NCBI RefSeq assembly: GCF_001304695.1
Contig: NZ_JFAQ01000164.1
Span: 1 to 49,327, forward strand
DNA from: Xanthomonas axonopodis
GTDB taxonomy: Bacteria; Pseudomonadota; Gammaproteobacteria; Xanthomonadales; Xanthomonadaceae
Length of the DNA: 49,327 nucleotides
Direction of reading: 5' to 3'
Part shown: positions 27,691-37,087 of the stretch, one piece after another
Layout of the letters: each line of letters opens with the position of its first letter
Numbering within the stretch: the first letter of the stretch is position 1
The notes under the pieces: generated by a model
What the model was told of the DNA's origin: nothing
What the model saw: only the letters and a program-made list of their open reading frames with translations
The model's database searches: none
Program-made: the position numbers and the translations under genes

Positions 27691-28395
27691 GGCGACTCCC
27701 GGAGGTTGGCAATACACCAGCATAGGCCGGGACACCGGGGTGCGGGCGGCCGCGCAGCATCTGCCTGGTTGGGGTTGCTTGTAGGCGATGGCATCGGGTT
27801 CTGGGGCCTGGTTGCTGCAATCGCGCGCCGCTTGTCTGCTTGAACCTGCGGCGCATTCGGTGAGCTCAAGCGTGTCGCGGCATCGGGCTGCAATGTGACA
27901 TGCAAGAAGAGGTGGTGGGCTTGGCGCCGAATCCTGGCGTGGGTCTTGGGTCGCGTTGGCGCTTCGACGACCGTGCGTCTGTGTTGGCCGAGCAACCCAG
28001 GGGGGAGGCGCCATGCTGCTGAGCGATGTTGCCGCACGGTTGTTCCCTCGTCTCAGGCGTGTTGTCGAAACCCGGCCAACCACTGCATGCGATGTGTTGT
28101 GGACGGTTGTCGATTCGACGAAGGCAAGGCGGGTGGCATCTGCATTGCGGGTGCATGGCATCGCTGCAGCCACCCGATTGCGCGCGTGCATCTTTGCGAT
28201 GCTGTCGACGATGACCGTTTGTCCAATGCGCACGGCCTCCTTCGAACACCATGCAGTATCACGACGTTGTCGAAGACCCACCATCGCTCGCTTGTTGCTG
28301 CTGTGGCACTGCCTGCTGGAAACCGTGGGACGCATCTGCGCCAGGCGTTGACGCCTGCACGCCTACACTGGGCGCACTTTCCATGGAGCGCCTTC
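27691..28395. other. 705-nt stretch between the divergent glycosidase and quinone oxidoreductase genes
   Basis: No recognisable gene. Promoters for both neighbours are expected here. Several frames stay open by chance in this GC-rich DNA. The only one with a convincing ribosome binding site is listed separately (28013-28351). Confidence 0.5.
28013..28351 (+). CDS. Possible small hypothetical gene
   Basis: A 112-codon frame (MLLSDVAARLFPRLRR and on) has GGGGGAGG 5 nt before its ATG. The product is Arg-, Cys- and Leu-rich with no family I recognise, and its codon use is less GC-biased at third positions than real neighbours. It may be a chance frame. Kept because of the ribosome binding site only. 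Confidence 0.2.
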   Translation: MLLSDVAARLFPRLRRVVETRPTTACDVLWTVVDSTKARRVASALRVHGIAAATRLRACIFAMLSTMTVCPMRTASFEHHAVSRRCRRPTIARLLLLWHCLLETVGRICARR

Positions 28396-29373
28396 ATGAG
28401 CGATACCACGATGACCGCCATCGCCATCCGCGATGGCAAGGGCGACGCCGACGCGCTGTACGCCACCGAGCAACCGCGCCCGCGTCCTGCGCCGGGGCAG
28501 GTGCTGATCCGCGTGCATGCCGCCGGCATCAATCGTCCCGATCTGCTGCAACGCGCCGGGCACTACCCGCCGCCGCCTGGCGCGCCGGAAACGCTGGGGC
28601 TGGAAATCGCCGGCGAGATCGTGGAGCCGGCTGGTCGCTGGAGGGTGGGCGACCGCGTATGCGCATTGCTGGGTGGCGGTGGCTATGCGCAATATGCCGC
28701 CGTCGATGCGCGTCACGTACTGCCCATTCCCACCGGCATGGATCTGGTGCATGCCGCGGCGTTGCCGGAAACCATCTTCACTGCCTATGCCAATCTGTTC
28801 GAACACGGCCGGCTGGCGGCAGGCCAATGGCTGCTGTTGCATGGTGCGACCTCGGGCATCGGTGTCACGGCGATCCAGATGGCTAAGGCGGCGGGCGCGC
28901 ACGTGCTGGCCACCGCACGCTCGGCCAGCAAGGCGGCACAGGCGCGCGAGTTGGGCGCCGATGTGGCGATCGATTCCACCACTGCGTCGTTTGTCGAGGT
29001 GGCCAAGGCGCACGGCGGTGTGGACGTTGCGCTGGACATGGTGGGCGCTGCGGTATTCGCCGATACCCTGGAAGCGCTCAACCCGCGCGGACGCATCGTC
29101 TACATTGCCTCGCAGGCCGGCGCCACCATCGAGGTGCCGATTCCGGTGCTGATGCGCAAGCAGGCAGTGGTCATTGGCTCGACGCTCCGCCCGCGCCATG
29201 CAGACGAAAAAGCCCGGCTGGCCGCGGAAGTGGAACGTGTGGTGTGGCCATGGATCGCGCAGGGTAAGCTGCGCGTACTGCTCGACAAGCGCTTCCCGCT
29301 GAGCGAAGCGGCCGCAGCGCATCGTTACCTGGAGCAGGGCAGTCACCTGGGCAAGGTGGTGCTGGAGATGTAG
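28396..29373 (+). CDS. NAD(P)H-quinone oxidoreductase, MDR superfamily (PIG3-like)
   Basis: A 325-residue zinc-independent medium-chain dehydrogenase/reductase. Motifs are VHAAGINRPDLLQRAGHYPPPPG, ETLGLEIAGEI, the PIG3-type LLGGGGYAQYA loop and the nucleotide-binding HGATSGIGVTAIQMAKAAGA. It likely reduces quinones or enals with NADPH. ATG 28396 is chosen with GGAG at 28385-28388; the longer open frame upstream has no family similarity. It stands alone between divergent and co-oriented genes. Confidence 0.93.
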   Translation: MSDTTMTAIAIRDGKGDADALYATEQPRPRPAPGQVLIRVHAAGINRPDLLQRAGHYPPPPGAPETLGLEIAGEIVEPAGRWRVGDRVCALLGGGGYAQYAAVDARHVLPIPTGMDLVHAAALPETIFTAYANLFEHGRLAAGQWLLLHGATSGIGVTAIQMAKAAGAHVLATARSASKAAQARELGADVAIDSTTASFVEVAKAHGGVDVALDMVGAAVFADTLEALNPRGRIVYIASQAGATIEVPIPVLMRKQAVVIGSTLRPRHADEKARLAAEVERVVWPWIAQGKLRVLLDKRFPLSEAAAAHRYLEQGSHLGKVVLEM

Positions 29374-29612
29374 AACGCAGTCACTCGCGACATAAGGATC
29401 GGCGTCAGCGGCTACAGGCGCCGTGCGTCCGGCGATCGACAAGCGGTGGACGCGCTACTGCGCAATCGGACAGATACCTCGGCACAAGGTTCGCGTGTCA
29501 GTTCGCGGTTGCATCGTTTCACGCACACAGAGTTCGCACTGTTGCGTCCGAAACCACTGCCGCCTCGTGAGAATCCGCAGCCTGTTAACTCACGATCAAT
29601 GGCGGCAAACGA
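29374..29612 (+). other. Spacer before the S53 protease gene
   Basis: No gene is seen. Three TTCGC pentamers (29490, 29502, 29533) occur, but their spacing does not match the TTCGC-N15-TTCGC plant-inducible box of Xanthomonas. A promoter for the protease gene is expected here but not evident. Confidence 0.4.
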
Positions 29613-31375
29613 ATGATGACGCGTTGTTTCTCTCGGGCCGTCCTGGCCTGCGCCATCGCGTTGGGCATGTCCGGTTTCGCGCATGCAGCCGAACCGACAC
29701 CTGCGCAACTCGCCGCAACGTATCCTGCAGGTGGGATTTGTGCTCAAGCCGCAGGTGGCCATGCGCCAGCAACAGGCGGCGGTGGAGCAGTGGTTGACCC
29801 GCGATGGCGGCGATCCACTGTTGCGCGGCCAGCTGGCCCGCGCATCGGCTGCTTCCACCAGCGATATCGCACAGGTCAAGGCACATCTGAGCCGGTATGG
29901 CATCACCGATGTACGCCCGGCCACCGATGGCCGCCTGCTGCAAGTGCGTGCGACAGCGGCGGCGTTGCAGGCCGCCCTGGGCACCCAACTGCGGGCCGTG
30001 AGTGCCGATGGCCGCGTCGGCGTTGCCGCCGCGCAGGGCGCGGTCGCAGTGCCGGCCGGCTTGCAGGCAGTGGTGCAAGGTGTGGTCGGCCTGGACGGTA
30101 CCGCCGGTGCAAAAGTCACGCCGCACGGGGCGCCGCTGAGCGCCGCGCGCACATCGGTGTTGAACGGCAGCGCCGTGATGGCCGCCAGCAGCTGCGGCGC
30201 AGAAGTCGTGCGCCACAGCATCGAAGAGCTCAACAGTGCCTATGGCGCCGATACGCTGGCACCGGCCAGCGATATCGTCGGTGCTGTCATTGCCGCCGGC
30301 AATCTGGAAAATACCCTCGCGCGGCTGCAGAGCTTCCAGGCCCTGCACGGCCTGCACACCCCGGTCACGGTGGTGACGGTGGGCGACCCCGGTGCACCGG
30401 GTTATCAGTCCAATGCTGCCAGCAAGGATTCGGAAGTCGAGTGGGACATGGATACCCAGTTGCTGGTGGGTAGCGCCGGCGGGTTGAAGCGCCTGATCGT
30501 CTACAACATCCCGGATTTTTCCTGGAAGAGCATCATCGATGGCATGGCATGGCATGGCATGGCATGGCATGGCATGGGCGGCCGACGACAACCTGGCCCG
30601 CGTGGTCAGCATGTCGATCTATGGGCAGGAAATTCAGGTCAACCACGCGGTCTTCCAGGCCATGGACGCCAGCCTGACCAAGGCGGTGCGCCAGGGGCAG
30701 AACGTCGTGATCTGCAGCGGCGACGACGGCGTCTACCTGCCGCTGAGTGCACGCGCCAACGCGCCTTACTACGACACGCTGGCGGCACGCCCGGACCTGC
30801 GCCAGGTGGGTTGGCCGGCCTCGCACCGCTACGCGATTGCGGTGGGCGCTACCGAGTTGCTGACCCAGGGCGGCAACCCCGGCCGCTACGCCTCCGAGCA
30901 CGTCTGGAATGCCGGTGTCGGCCGCCAACTCAGCCAGGGCGGGGTCAGCATGATTGCCTATGCGCCGCAGTGGCAGCGCACCCTGCTGCCTGGGCAGACG
31001 GCCTCCGGCTACCGCGCGGTGCCCGATGTCAGCTTCAATGGCTCGTTCTACAGCAGTGCGCAGATCCGCGGCACCGATGCGCAGGGGAACGAGGCTGGCT
31101 GGTCTGTGTGGGGCACCAGTGCCGCCACCCCGACCTTCGCCGGCTATATCGCCCGGCTGTTGCAATCGCATCCCAATCTGGGCTTCGTCGCGCCGCAGAT
31201 CTATCAGTACGCGAGCCAGCGTGACGATGCGCAGCGCGCCCATGACGTCGTGGTCGGCAGCAATGGCCTGTATCGCGATGGATACAACGCGAGCTACGGG
31301 TGGGACTTCGCGTCGGGCTGGGGCAGCATGAACATCGGCGACTTCGACCGCTTCCTGACGCAGGCATCGCCATGA
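29613..31375 (+). pseudogene. S53 (sedolisin/kumamolisin-type) secreted protease, two frameshifts
   Basis: A serine-carboxyl protease gene split over three frames. Frame 1 (29613 on) encodes a signal peptide, MMTRCFSRAVLACAIALGM to HAAEPT. From about 29700 the sequence continues in the next frame with the pro-domain (LRNSPQRILQVGFVLKP, VKAHLSRYGITDVRPATDGRLLQVRA) and the catalytic Glu and Asp (SEVEWDMDTQ). At a GGCAT repeat (30541-30575) it shifts again into the last frame, which carries the oxyanion Asp (CSGDDGVYL), the catalytic Ser (WGTSAATPTFAGY) and the calcium site (DFASGWGSMNIGDF). All catalytic residues survive. Each break needs removal of 1 nt or gain of 2 nt. S53 enzymes are secreted acid proteases that self-activate by removing the pro-domain. 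Confidence 0.88.
30541..30575 (+). repeat. Pentanucleotide tract (GGCAT)7 inside the protease gene
   Basis: Seven perfect tandem GGCAT units. With two units the sequence would read IIDGMAWAADDNLARVV, joining the upstream and downstream protease frames. Units of 2, 5 or 8 keep the frame and seven does not. This is the hallmark of a slippage-prone tract that can switch a gene on and off. Confidence 0.95.
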
Positions 31376-31466
31376 CCTCCACTGCGCGGTGAGCGTGCCG
31401 CGCGTGCGGGACTCCAACCACCGCCACTCCGGTCTTGCGTCACGATGCTGTCGCTTGGCGTGGCGG

Positions 31467-31938
31467 CTAACGGGCGACCACCGCTTCGATGTGGTGGTCG
31501 TCGGGGTCGATGACGAACGCGGCGTCATCATCGTCGCCATAGTCCGGCCGCAAGCCTGGCGCGCCATGGCAGCGGCCGCCGTGCTGTAGCGCAAGGCGAT
31601 GAAAGGCGGGCGCCGCTGACGCATCAGTGGCCGCAATGTCAGGTGGACGCCGGCCCCTTGGCGCACTGTGCGGCCTGACATTGCTTCAATACCAGGCAGT
31701 CTTCGCCGCCGGGCGTGCCGTCGCCGACCGCCTGGTCGCGCGTGCCCGGCTCCAGATCCGACCCCGCCCGCACATAGTCAAGCGCGCCTGGCGCGGCGTC
31801 GTAAAAGGCGCCTGTTGGTCAGCACGGCGCTGCGCGTTGTTCCATCAAGCGCAGCGCCACGCCGCAAACGTCGATCGCGCTGCGGACGGTCAGCGGGTCA
31901 GCGATCGCGCGAACGCCGGGCGAAACGTGATGCAACAT
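31467..31938 (-). pseudogene. Decayed VOC (glyoxalase-like) family protein
   Basis: Fragments of one VOC protein lie in order on the reverse strand. The N-terminus MLHHVSPGVRAIA is at 31938. FYDAAPGALDYVRAGSDLEPG, with DGTPGGEDCLVLKQ, lies near 31810-31690. AGVHLTLRP is near 31645 in another frame. AFHRLALQHGG, then APGLRPDYGDDDDAAFVIDPDDHHIEAVVAR and the stop at 31467 complete it. At least one frameshift (near 31625) and an extra 70-80 nt with an in-frame stop (31824-31895) disrupt it. The extra stretch is flanked by GGTCAGC direct repeats (31817, 31888, 31896). An intact gene would encode about 130 residues. The expected function was a small metal-dependent dioxygenase, lyase or resistance-type enzyme; the exact substrate cannot be told. 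Confidence 0.7.
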
Positions 31939-32324
31939 CGGTGCGACCTTCAAGGGCGACGACACATCGGCATGCCGGTGGCGATGCTGGTCTGCATGCC
32001 TGCGGTGCGGGCTTGCGCCAATCGCGGGATGCAGCGCGTGTCGGTGGCGTGGTGGTCAAGCGTCGCCACCTGCCGCTGCCCTGCCCACTGTGCGTGTAGC
32101 CCTTCACGCCATTTGCGGTGCAGGCAGGCCGGCCCGTACGCAAGTACCCGCGCGCGGGTATAGCAAAACAAGCAGGAGCGATGTCTCGCGGTGGGTCGCA
32201 CCCTGACCTTACACTGCGCCGTCGCTTGGGCTCGCCGCATCGCGCGCCCTGCAGCGTTGCCCAAGCAGTGTGCGTGAGCAGGTGCCTGCGCCGCTTGCCA
32301 TCTCCTACCAGCACGAAGGTTTCG
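31939..32324. other. Spacer upstream of the sugar dehydrogenase gene
   Basis: No gene I recognise. A reverse-strand open stretch ending at 31950 (with LDHHATDTRCIPRLAQARTAG) looks somewhat protein-like and could be another remnant, but I cannot name it. The promoter of the dehydrogenase gene is expected here. Confidence 0.35.
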
Positions 32325-33260
32325 ATGAAGCATCCAGACGCATTGCGTATTGCCCTTGTCGGGATCGGCAAGATCGCCCGCGACCAGCACGTGCCGACCA
32401 TCGCGGCGCGCGACGATGTGCAGCTGGTGGCCACCGTGAGCCGGCATGGCACGGTCGAGGGCGTGCCCGCCTATCACACCCTGGAGGAAGCATTTGCCGC
32501 GCAGCCGCAGATCGACGCGGTGGCCCTGTGCACGCCACCGGTCGGGCGGCACGCATTGGCGCAGGCCGCGTTGATGGCCGGCCGCCATGTGTTTCTGGAA
32601 AAGCCACCGGCCGCCACGCTCGCCGAAATTCACGACCTGCAGGACGTGGCACAGCATGCACAACGCACCCTGTTCACCAGCTGGCATTCGCGCTGCGCCG
32701 CCGGTGTCGAGCCTGCCCGTGCCTGGTTGGCAGACAAGCAACTGGTGCGCGCGCATATCACCTGGAAGGAAGAGATTCGTCACTGGCATCCGGGCCAGGA
32801 CTGGATTCTGGAACCCGGCGGCATGGGCGTGTTCGACCCGGGCATCAATGCGCTCTCCATCGCGACCCATCTGCTGCCACGCAGCTTGGCGCTGCGCGAC
32901 GCCGAGCTGCATACTCCGGAAAACCGTCAGGCGCCGCTGTATGCCAGACTCGCGTTCGTCGATACCGCAGGACTCCCGGTAACGGCCGAATTCGATTTCC
33001 TGCAGACCGGGCACCAGCGCTGGGATATCGAGGTGGAGACCACCGCGGGCCTGCTCATGCTCAGCGAAGGCGGTGCCAAACTGAGCATCGATGGGCAGCC
33101 GCAGGCCCTGCCTGCCCGCAGCGAATACGACGGCTTGTACGGGCGCTTTGTGCAGCTGGTGCGCGCGGGCCAGTCGGAAGTGGACATTGCACCGTTCGTG
33201 CACGTGGCAGATGCGTTCATGCTTGGCGCACGCCAGGTCACCGCACCGTTCGCCTGGTAG
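32325..33260 (+). CDS. Gfo/Idh/MocA oxidoreductase, D-galactose/L-arabinose 1-dehydrogenase-like
   Basis: A 311-residue NAD(P)-dependent oxidoreductase. The Rossmann motif RIALVGIGKIARDQHVPTI is at the N-terminus, followed by VALCTPPVGRH and HVFLEKPPAA (the conserved E-K-P of the family). The second half (WKEEIRHWHPGQDWILEPGGMGVFDPGINALSI) closely recalls bacterial D-galactose and L-arabinose 1-dehydrogenases. These oxidise the sugar to its lactone in non-phosphorylating pathways. ATG 32325 is chosen with GAAGG 5 nt upstream; the longer frame upstream is not family-like. The exact sugar is inferred. Confidence 0.85.
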   Translation: MKHPDALRIALVGIGKIARDQHVPTIAARDDVQLVATVSRHGTVEGVPAYHTLEEAFAAQPQIDAVALCTPPVGRHALAQAALMAGRHVFLEKPPAATLAEIHDLQDVAQHAQRTLFTSWHSRCAAGVEPARAWLADKQLVRAHITWKEEIRHWHPGQDWILEPGGMGVFDPGINALSIATHLLPRSLALRDAELHTPENRQAPLYARLAFVDTAGLPVTAEFDFLQTGHQRWDIEVETTAGLLMLSEGGAKLSIDGQPQALPARSEYDGLYGRFVQLVRAGQSEVDIAPFVHVADAFMLGARQVTAPFAW

Positions 33261-33520
33261 GTCGGTCAGTCCGCTTGGCCAACGGCGAACACCGCCGGTC
33301 AATGCCGGTGGTTCTGCGGCCTTACGCGATGTGTGGACGTGGGGTTCAGGGCGCACCAGTTGTGTGTCGTTGCCAGTTGTCGTTGGCCACCGCAGTGCGC
33401 GTTTCCTCGCGCAATGGGTTGACTGCGACGCGTGGTGGCTGTCCATCGATGCGAGTGCGCATGTACGCTGCACCCCACGGCATCCTGGTGCAGTCGATCG
33501 GCGCCAGCCCGTAGCGATAA

Positions 33521-33599
33521 CGAAGCCCCGTACACCGATTCGCGTCGGGGGCTTCGCCTCGATCGTATCTTGCGTCGTCGTGCGACGTCGCAAGATACG
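33521..33599. terminator. Two hairpins between convergent dehydrogenase and amylase genes
   Basis: CGAAGCCCC (33521-33529) pairs with GGGGCTTCG (33548-33556). CGTATCTTGCG (33564-33574) pairs with CGCAAGATACG (33589-33599), and the interior GTCG-TG-CGAC extends it to about 17 bp with one mismatch. They may work as a bidirectional terminator; neither has a long T-run. The remaining bases of 33261-33666 hold no gene I recognise; a reverse frame at 33609-33346 (87 codons) is open but unconvincing. Confidence 0.55.
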
Positions 33600-33666
33600 T
33601 TGCAGTCACCGTTTCAAACGACGATAGCGCTGCAAGGTGGTGCCATCGTCCTACTGTGGTGGTTGC

Positions 33667-35094
33667 TCAACGGCGCCACATGCGCGCGCCACGCGCCGGC
33701 AGCGTGAAGGTGTAGGAACTACTGGAAATGCGGACCACGTTGCCCGAGCCCAGCGCGTCCACGTAATCGGCATTCCAGTACAACACGCTGTTGTTCATTC
33801 CCACCGTGGTGGTGACAGGGTTGCCGCACTTGTTGATGCCCACGATGCCCAGGCTGCCGCGACGGAACAGGATGTGGCAGGAGCTGGACGACAAGACCTG
33901 CATGTCGGTGCCCTGCACGCCGTTATGGAAGCCGATCATGCGGCGCAGGTCGTCGCGTAGATAGGCGTTGACCCAGCGGTTGTCGCCGCTTTCGTTGTTG
34001 TCGGTATAGATCATCGGCATGCCGCCGTTGCGACCGATCAGGTAGGCATAGGCCAGGGTTTCATCCACCGGGTCGAGAATCGCGTAGCGGAAGCCGGCGT
34101 TGTTGGGAATGTCGTGAGTCACTGCAAAGGTCACGGCGCGATTGCCCGGCAATGCCTGTCCGGACGCGGCGGGGTTGACCAGCTGCTGCATGCTGGCGCC
34201 AATGGCGAACGCGTTGCGCACCGCATTGAACAGCGGAAAGTCGTAGGCCGCATGCCGCGTGTACTGCAGATACGGCGCCAGGAACTGGTCGTAATCGCCA
34301 TTGCCCGTACCGCCGCCGGTGATCACTTCGCCGAAGACATACACACCCGAGCGGATGCCCGCATCGAAGACGCGATTGAGATGGTCGAACCTCATGTGCT
34401 TGGCTGCATCCACCCGGAAGCCGGTCACGCCAATGCTCTTGAGCGCCTGCAGATAGGCGCGCTGCTGCTGCACCACCCAGTCGTTGCCCACCAGGTCCGG
34501 CAGCCCTGGATCGCTGCCGCCGCCGCAAATGCGGTAATTACGCACCTGGTAAGCGTCGTTGTAGTTGCTGATGCACTGCGCCGGGCCGAAATCGCTGGCG
34601 CTGAGGAAGTTTGACTGCAGCGTGCCGAACAGGCGCAGCGCATCGTAACGGCCGGGGTTTGCGGCGTACTGCGACAGCACCGCGCTGCCTGGGTAATTGA
34701 GGTCCGAGCGCGTGGCCGCTTCGTTGGCCATGTGGTTGAACACGATGTCGGCATAGGTTTCCACGCCGTTGCTGGCCAGCGCCTGGACCATCTTCTTGAA
34801 TGCAGCGGTGTCGCCGAGCGGGTTGTCGATCAGGCGGATGTCCTGCGGTTGATAGCGCGCCCACCAGGCACTTCCTTCGGAGCGGTACGCGGGGGCGACC
34901 AGCACCTTGCGATAGCCGGCATCGGCAATCTGCTTGGCGCGCGCTTCGACGGTGGCATACGGCCAGTTGAAGGCATGCAGGATGACATCGGCCTGCGCGT
35001 TGGCGGTGGTCAACAACAAGACCAATGCAGTCAGCAAGAGACGTGCACCGCGTTGCAGCAGTGAAGGTGGAGCATGAGCAGGCGTGTTGCGCAT
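33667..35094 (-). CDS. Secreted alpha-amylase, glycoside hydrolase family 13
   Basis: A 475-residue exported enzyme that hydrolyses alpha-1,4-glucan. A signal peptide (ARLLLTALVLLLTTANAQA) precedes the barrel. The four GH13 regions are visible: ADIVFNHM (I), GFRVDAAKHM with the nucleophile Asp (II), VFGEVI with the acid/base Glu (III), and FAVTHDIPNN with the stabilising Asp (IV). A C-terminal beta domain ends TFTLPARGARMWRR. The start at 35094 gives an n-region of about 17 residues before the hydrophobic core. The neighbour on the other strand is convergent. Confidence 0.95.
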   Translation of the reverse strand: MRNTPAHAPPSLLQRGARLLLTALVLLLTTANAQADVILHAFNWPYATVEARAKQIADAGYRKVLVAPAYRSEGSAWWARYQPQDIRLIDNPLGDTAAFKKMVQALASNGVETYADIVFNHMANEAATRSDLNYPGSAVLSQYAANPGRYDALRLFGTLQSNFLSASDFGPAQCISNYNDAYQVRNYRICGGGSDPGLPDLVGNDWVVQQQRAYLQALKSIGVTGFRVDAAKHMRFDHLNRVFDAGIRSGVYVFGEVITGGGTGNGDYDQFLAPYLQYTRHAAYDFPLFNAVRNAFAIGASMQQLVNPAASGQALPGNRAVTFAVTHDIPNNAGFRYAILDPVDETLAYAYLIGRNGGMPMIYTDNNESGDNRWVNAYLRDDLRRMIGFHNGVQGTDMQVLSSSSCHILFRRGSLGIVGINKCGNPVTTTVGMNNSVLYWNADYVDALGSGNVVRISSSSYTFTLPARGARMWRR

Positions 35095-35750
35095 CGGATC
35101 GATCTCCAGTGGTAAGCGCAGGCCGACGCGCAGTGCGCGATGCCCGCATCAAGGCCTCCGGCCCCTGTTCCGGAAAGCGCGCGCACGGCGTGCAGCGCGC
35201 GGTGATGCTAAGCGCACATCGCGGCGCAGCATAGGTGTTGTGCATACGTATTCACTACAGCGCGCCGGCAAACTGGGCGCGGGGTTTGGGGCCAACGGTG
35301 CGATTGGTCGCAAAAATCGGTGCACCACGCGGCCGCTGCAATCCCGCTCACACCGGCTGTATCCAGCGAGGCTCGGCGATAGGTCACGCGCATCGTCAGC
35401 AAGCGGCGCGTGCAACGTGGCCAGCGGCATCGCGCGATAACGTCGCAGGTGGCATGGGTCAGCGGCCTTGCGCTATTTGGTGTCGGCACCGTGCACCTGA
35501 CCTTTGACGCCTCGTTGCGCCTGTGCGGCAGTTCCAGTGCAACCACCTCGCGGCTCACACGCTGAACCCGTATCGCGCAGAGCGGCAACGGCCTACCGCA
35601 TCGACCAAAGCCGCAACGGGCCGCTGGTTGCCACTGCCAGCGGCACGGCCGCCATCCGGACCAGGGCAAGCCAATGGCTCGGCCCGGCTGCGACGATGGC
35701 CCGGCGCTGGCCGCGTTAAACTAGCCGCCAGTCCACTGCCCAGCCTCCCG
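35095..35750. other. 656-nt stretch between divergent amylase and DUF2058 genes
   Basis: No gene I recognise. The amylase promoter is expected near 35100-35260. Several frames are open by chance; none has both a ribosome binding site and a family-like product. The part from 35440 to 35720 may be old coding DNA but cannot be named. Confidence 0.45.
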
Positions 35751-36296
35751 ATGCGCAATCCATTGCAAGAACAGCTGCTCAAGGCCGGCCTGGTGAAAAA
35801 GGCCCAGGTGGACAAGGTTGCGCGCGAACAGGTCAAACAGCGCCATGCCAAGGGCGCGGCGGTGCAGCCGGCGGCGACGGACAAGGTCGATGCGGCGCGC
35901 CTGCAGGCCGAGCGTGCCGAGCGCGATCGTGCGCTGGCCGAAGAGCGCAACGTGCAGGTGCGCCGACAGCAGGTGCTCGCGCAGGTGCGGCAGATCGTGG
36001 AGACCAACAAGGTCAAGCGCGAAGGCGAGATCGACTACCGCTTCAACGACGGCAGCGTGATCCGCAGCGTGCTGGTGAACACGACGCTGCGCAGCCAGCT
36101 GGCCAGCGGCGCGCTGGTGATCGTGCGTCATGGTGATGGTTTTGAGCTGATTCCGCGCGCGGCCGCCGACAAGGTGTACAGCCGCGATGCCGATGCCGTG
36201 GTGCTGGACCACGGACGCAACAGCGCGCCGGCGGTGGCCGACAGCGATGACGACTACTACAGCCAGTTCAAGGTGCCGGACGATTTGATCTGGTAG
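35751..36296 (+). CDS. DUF2058 family protein (YaiL-like)
   Basis: A 181-residue cytoplasmic protein. MRNPLQEQLLKAGLVKKAQVDKVAREQ is followed by a long charged helical or coiled-coil region (about residues 40-90), then INYRF-type EGEIDYRFNDGSVIRSVLVN and an acidic C-terminus. This matches DUF2058, annotated in E. coli as nucleoprotein YaiL, of unknown function. ATG 35751 is the family start, although no good ribosome binding site is visible. The frame upstream is not conserved. Confidence 0.88.
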   Translation: MRNPLQEQLLKAGLVKKAQVDKVAREQVKQRHAKGAAVQPAATDKVDAARLQAERAERDRALAEERNVQVRRQQVLAQVRQIVETNKVKREGEIDYRFNDGSVIRSVLVNTTLRSQLASGALVIVRHGDGFELIPRAAADKVYSRDADAVVLDHGRNSAPAVADSDDDYYSQFKVPDDLIW

Positions 36297-36529
36297 CGCT
36301 GGCGAACCATCGCTTCGGGTGATTGCTGGACGGATCCAGCGCCACCGCAGGCGCGGCACGCTGCGCGATGCGTCCCTGCATGTTGTCGGTGCGTGTTCGG
36401 TGACTGCCGGGAACCATGCTAACCACTCGGGTGGTCTGATCGCCGCGCGGTCGGCTGACCGTGATCCAACGTAGTCGTGCGAACGCCTGCGCGCTACCCT
36501 GGCGCTCTTTGTCGCCGCATAACCCGCTC

Positions 36530-37087
36530 ATGTCGATCGTCTTGACCCAGTTCGCCCGCACCCGCCTGTTTCCGCGCGATGGGCGTCGCAATGCCATCCA
36601 GGACTGCACGCCGGAGCAGTTCATCCAGCGGCTCAACGACGAGGCGCCGCTACGCGTGATCGAGGGCTATGCGCCGTTTTGCCAATTGCATGTGCACCGC
36701 AACTGGACCTCGACCCGCTGCCTCGCCATTCCCGTCACCGATGACAACCGGCATCTGCTGCGTTCCGGCTACGAGGCGCGCAGCACGCAGGAATTGGCCG
36801 TGTTGGTGCGTTGGTTCGAAGGTGTCGAGCCACCGGTGGCCGCGTATCTGCTGCCCATCCTCTACAGCCACGATCAGTTGGCCAAGGAAGGCACGCCCAT
36901 CGAGGCAGACTGGGGTGTGGTCGGTTGCCTCTACACCGCAGAGCCGGACGAGATTCCGATGGCACCGATCACCATGTTGCGCAATGCCTTGGGCGTGGAA
37001 GAGGGTGGCTCGGGCACGCCGCTGGACCGCGATGCCTATCGGCGTAGCGTCGCGTTCTGGGAGCGCAATGCCAATTGGCGTGGGTGA
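36530..37087 (+). CDS. DUF3228 family protein
   Basis: A 185-residue soluble protein beginning MSIVLTQFARTRLFPRDGR. It contains GYAPFCQLHVHRNWTSTRCLAIPVT, AYLLPILYSHDQLAKEG and ADWGVVGCLYTAEPDEIPMAPITMLRNALG, which fit the uncharacterised DUF3228 family. No catalytic motif can be assigned. ATG 36530 is chosen at the family start. The 233 nt upstream (36297-36529) hold no other gene. Confidence 0.8.
   Translation: MSIVLTQFARTRLFPRDGRRNAIQDCTPEQFIQRLNDEAPLRVIEGYAPFCQLHVHRNWTSTRCLAIPVTDDNRHLLRSGYEARSTQELAVLVRWFEGVEPPVAAYLLPILYSHDQLAKEGTPIEADWGVVGCLYTAEPDEIPMAPITMLRNALGVEEGGSGTPLDRDAYRRSVAFWERNANWRG

Noticed and set aside
28348-28369. Promoter TTGACG/TACACT before the quinone oxidoreductase
   Set aside because: The two boxes are only 10 bp apart, too close for a sigma-70 promoter.
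29480-29540. Plant-inducible promoter box (TTCGC-N15-TTCGC) upstream of the S53 protease
   Set aside because: Three TTCGC pentamers are present, but none of the spacings is 15 nt.
33346-33609. 87-codon reverse frame between the dehydrogenase and amylase genes
   Set aside because: It starts inside the long hairpin, has no ribosome binding site and no recognisable product.
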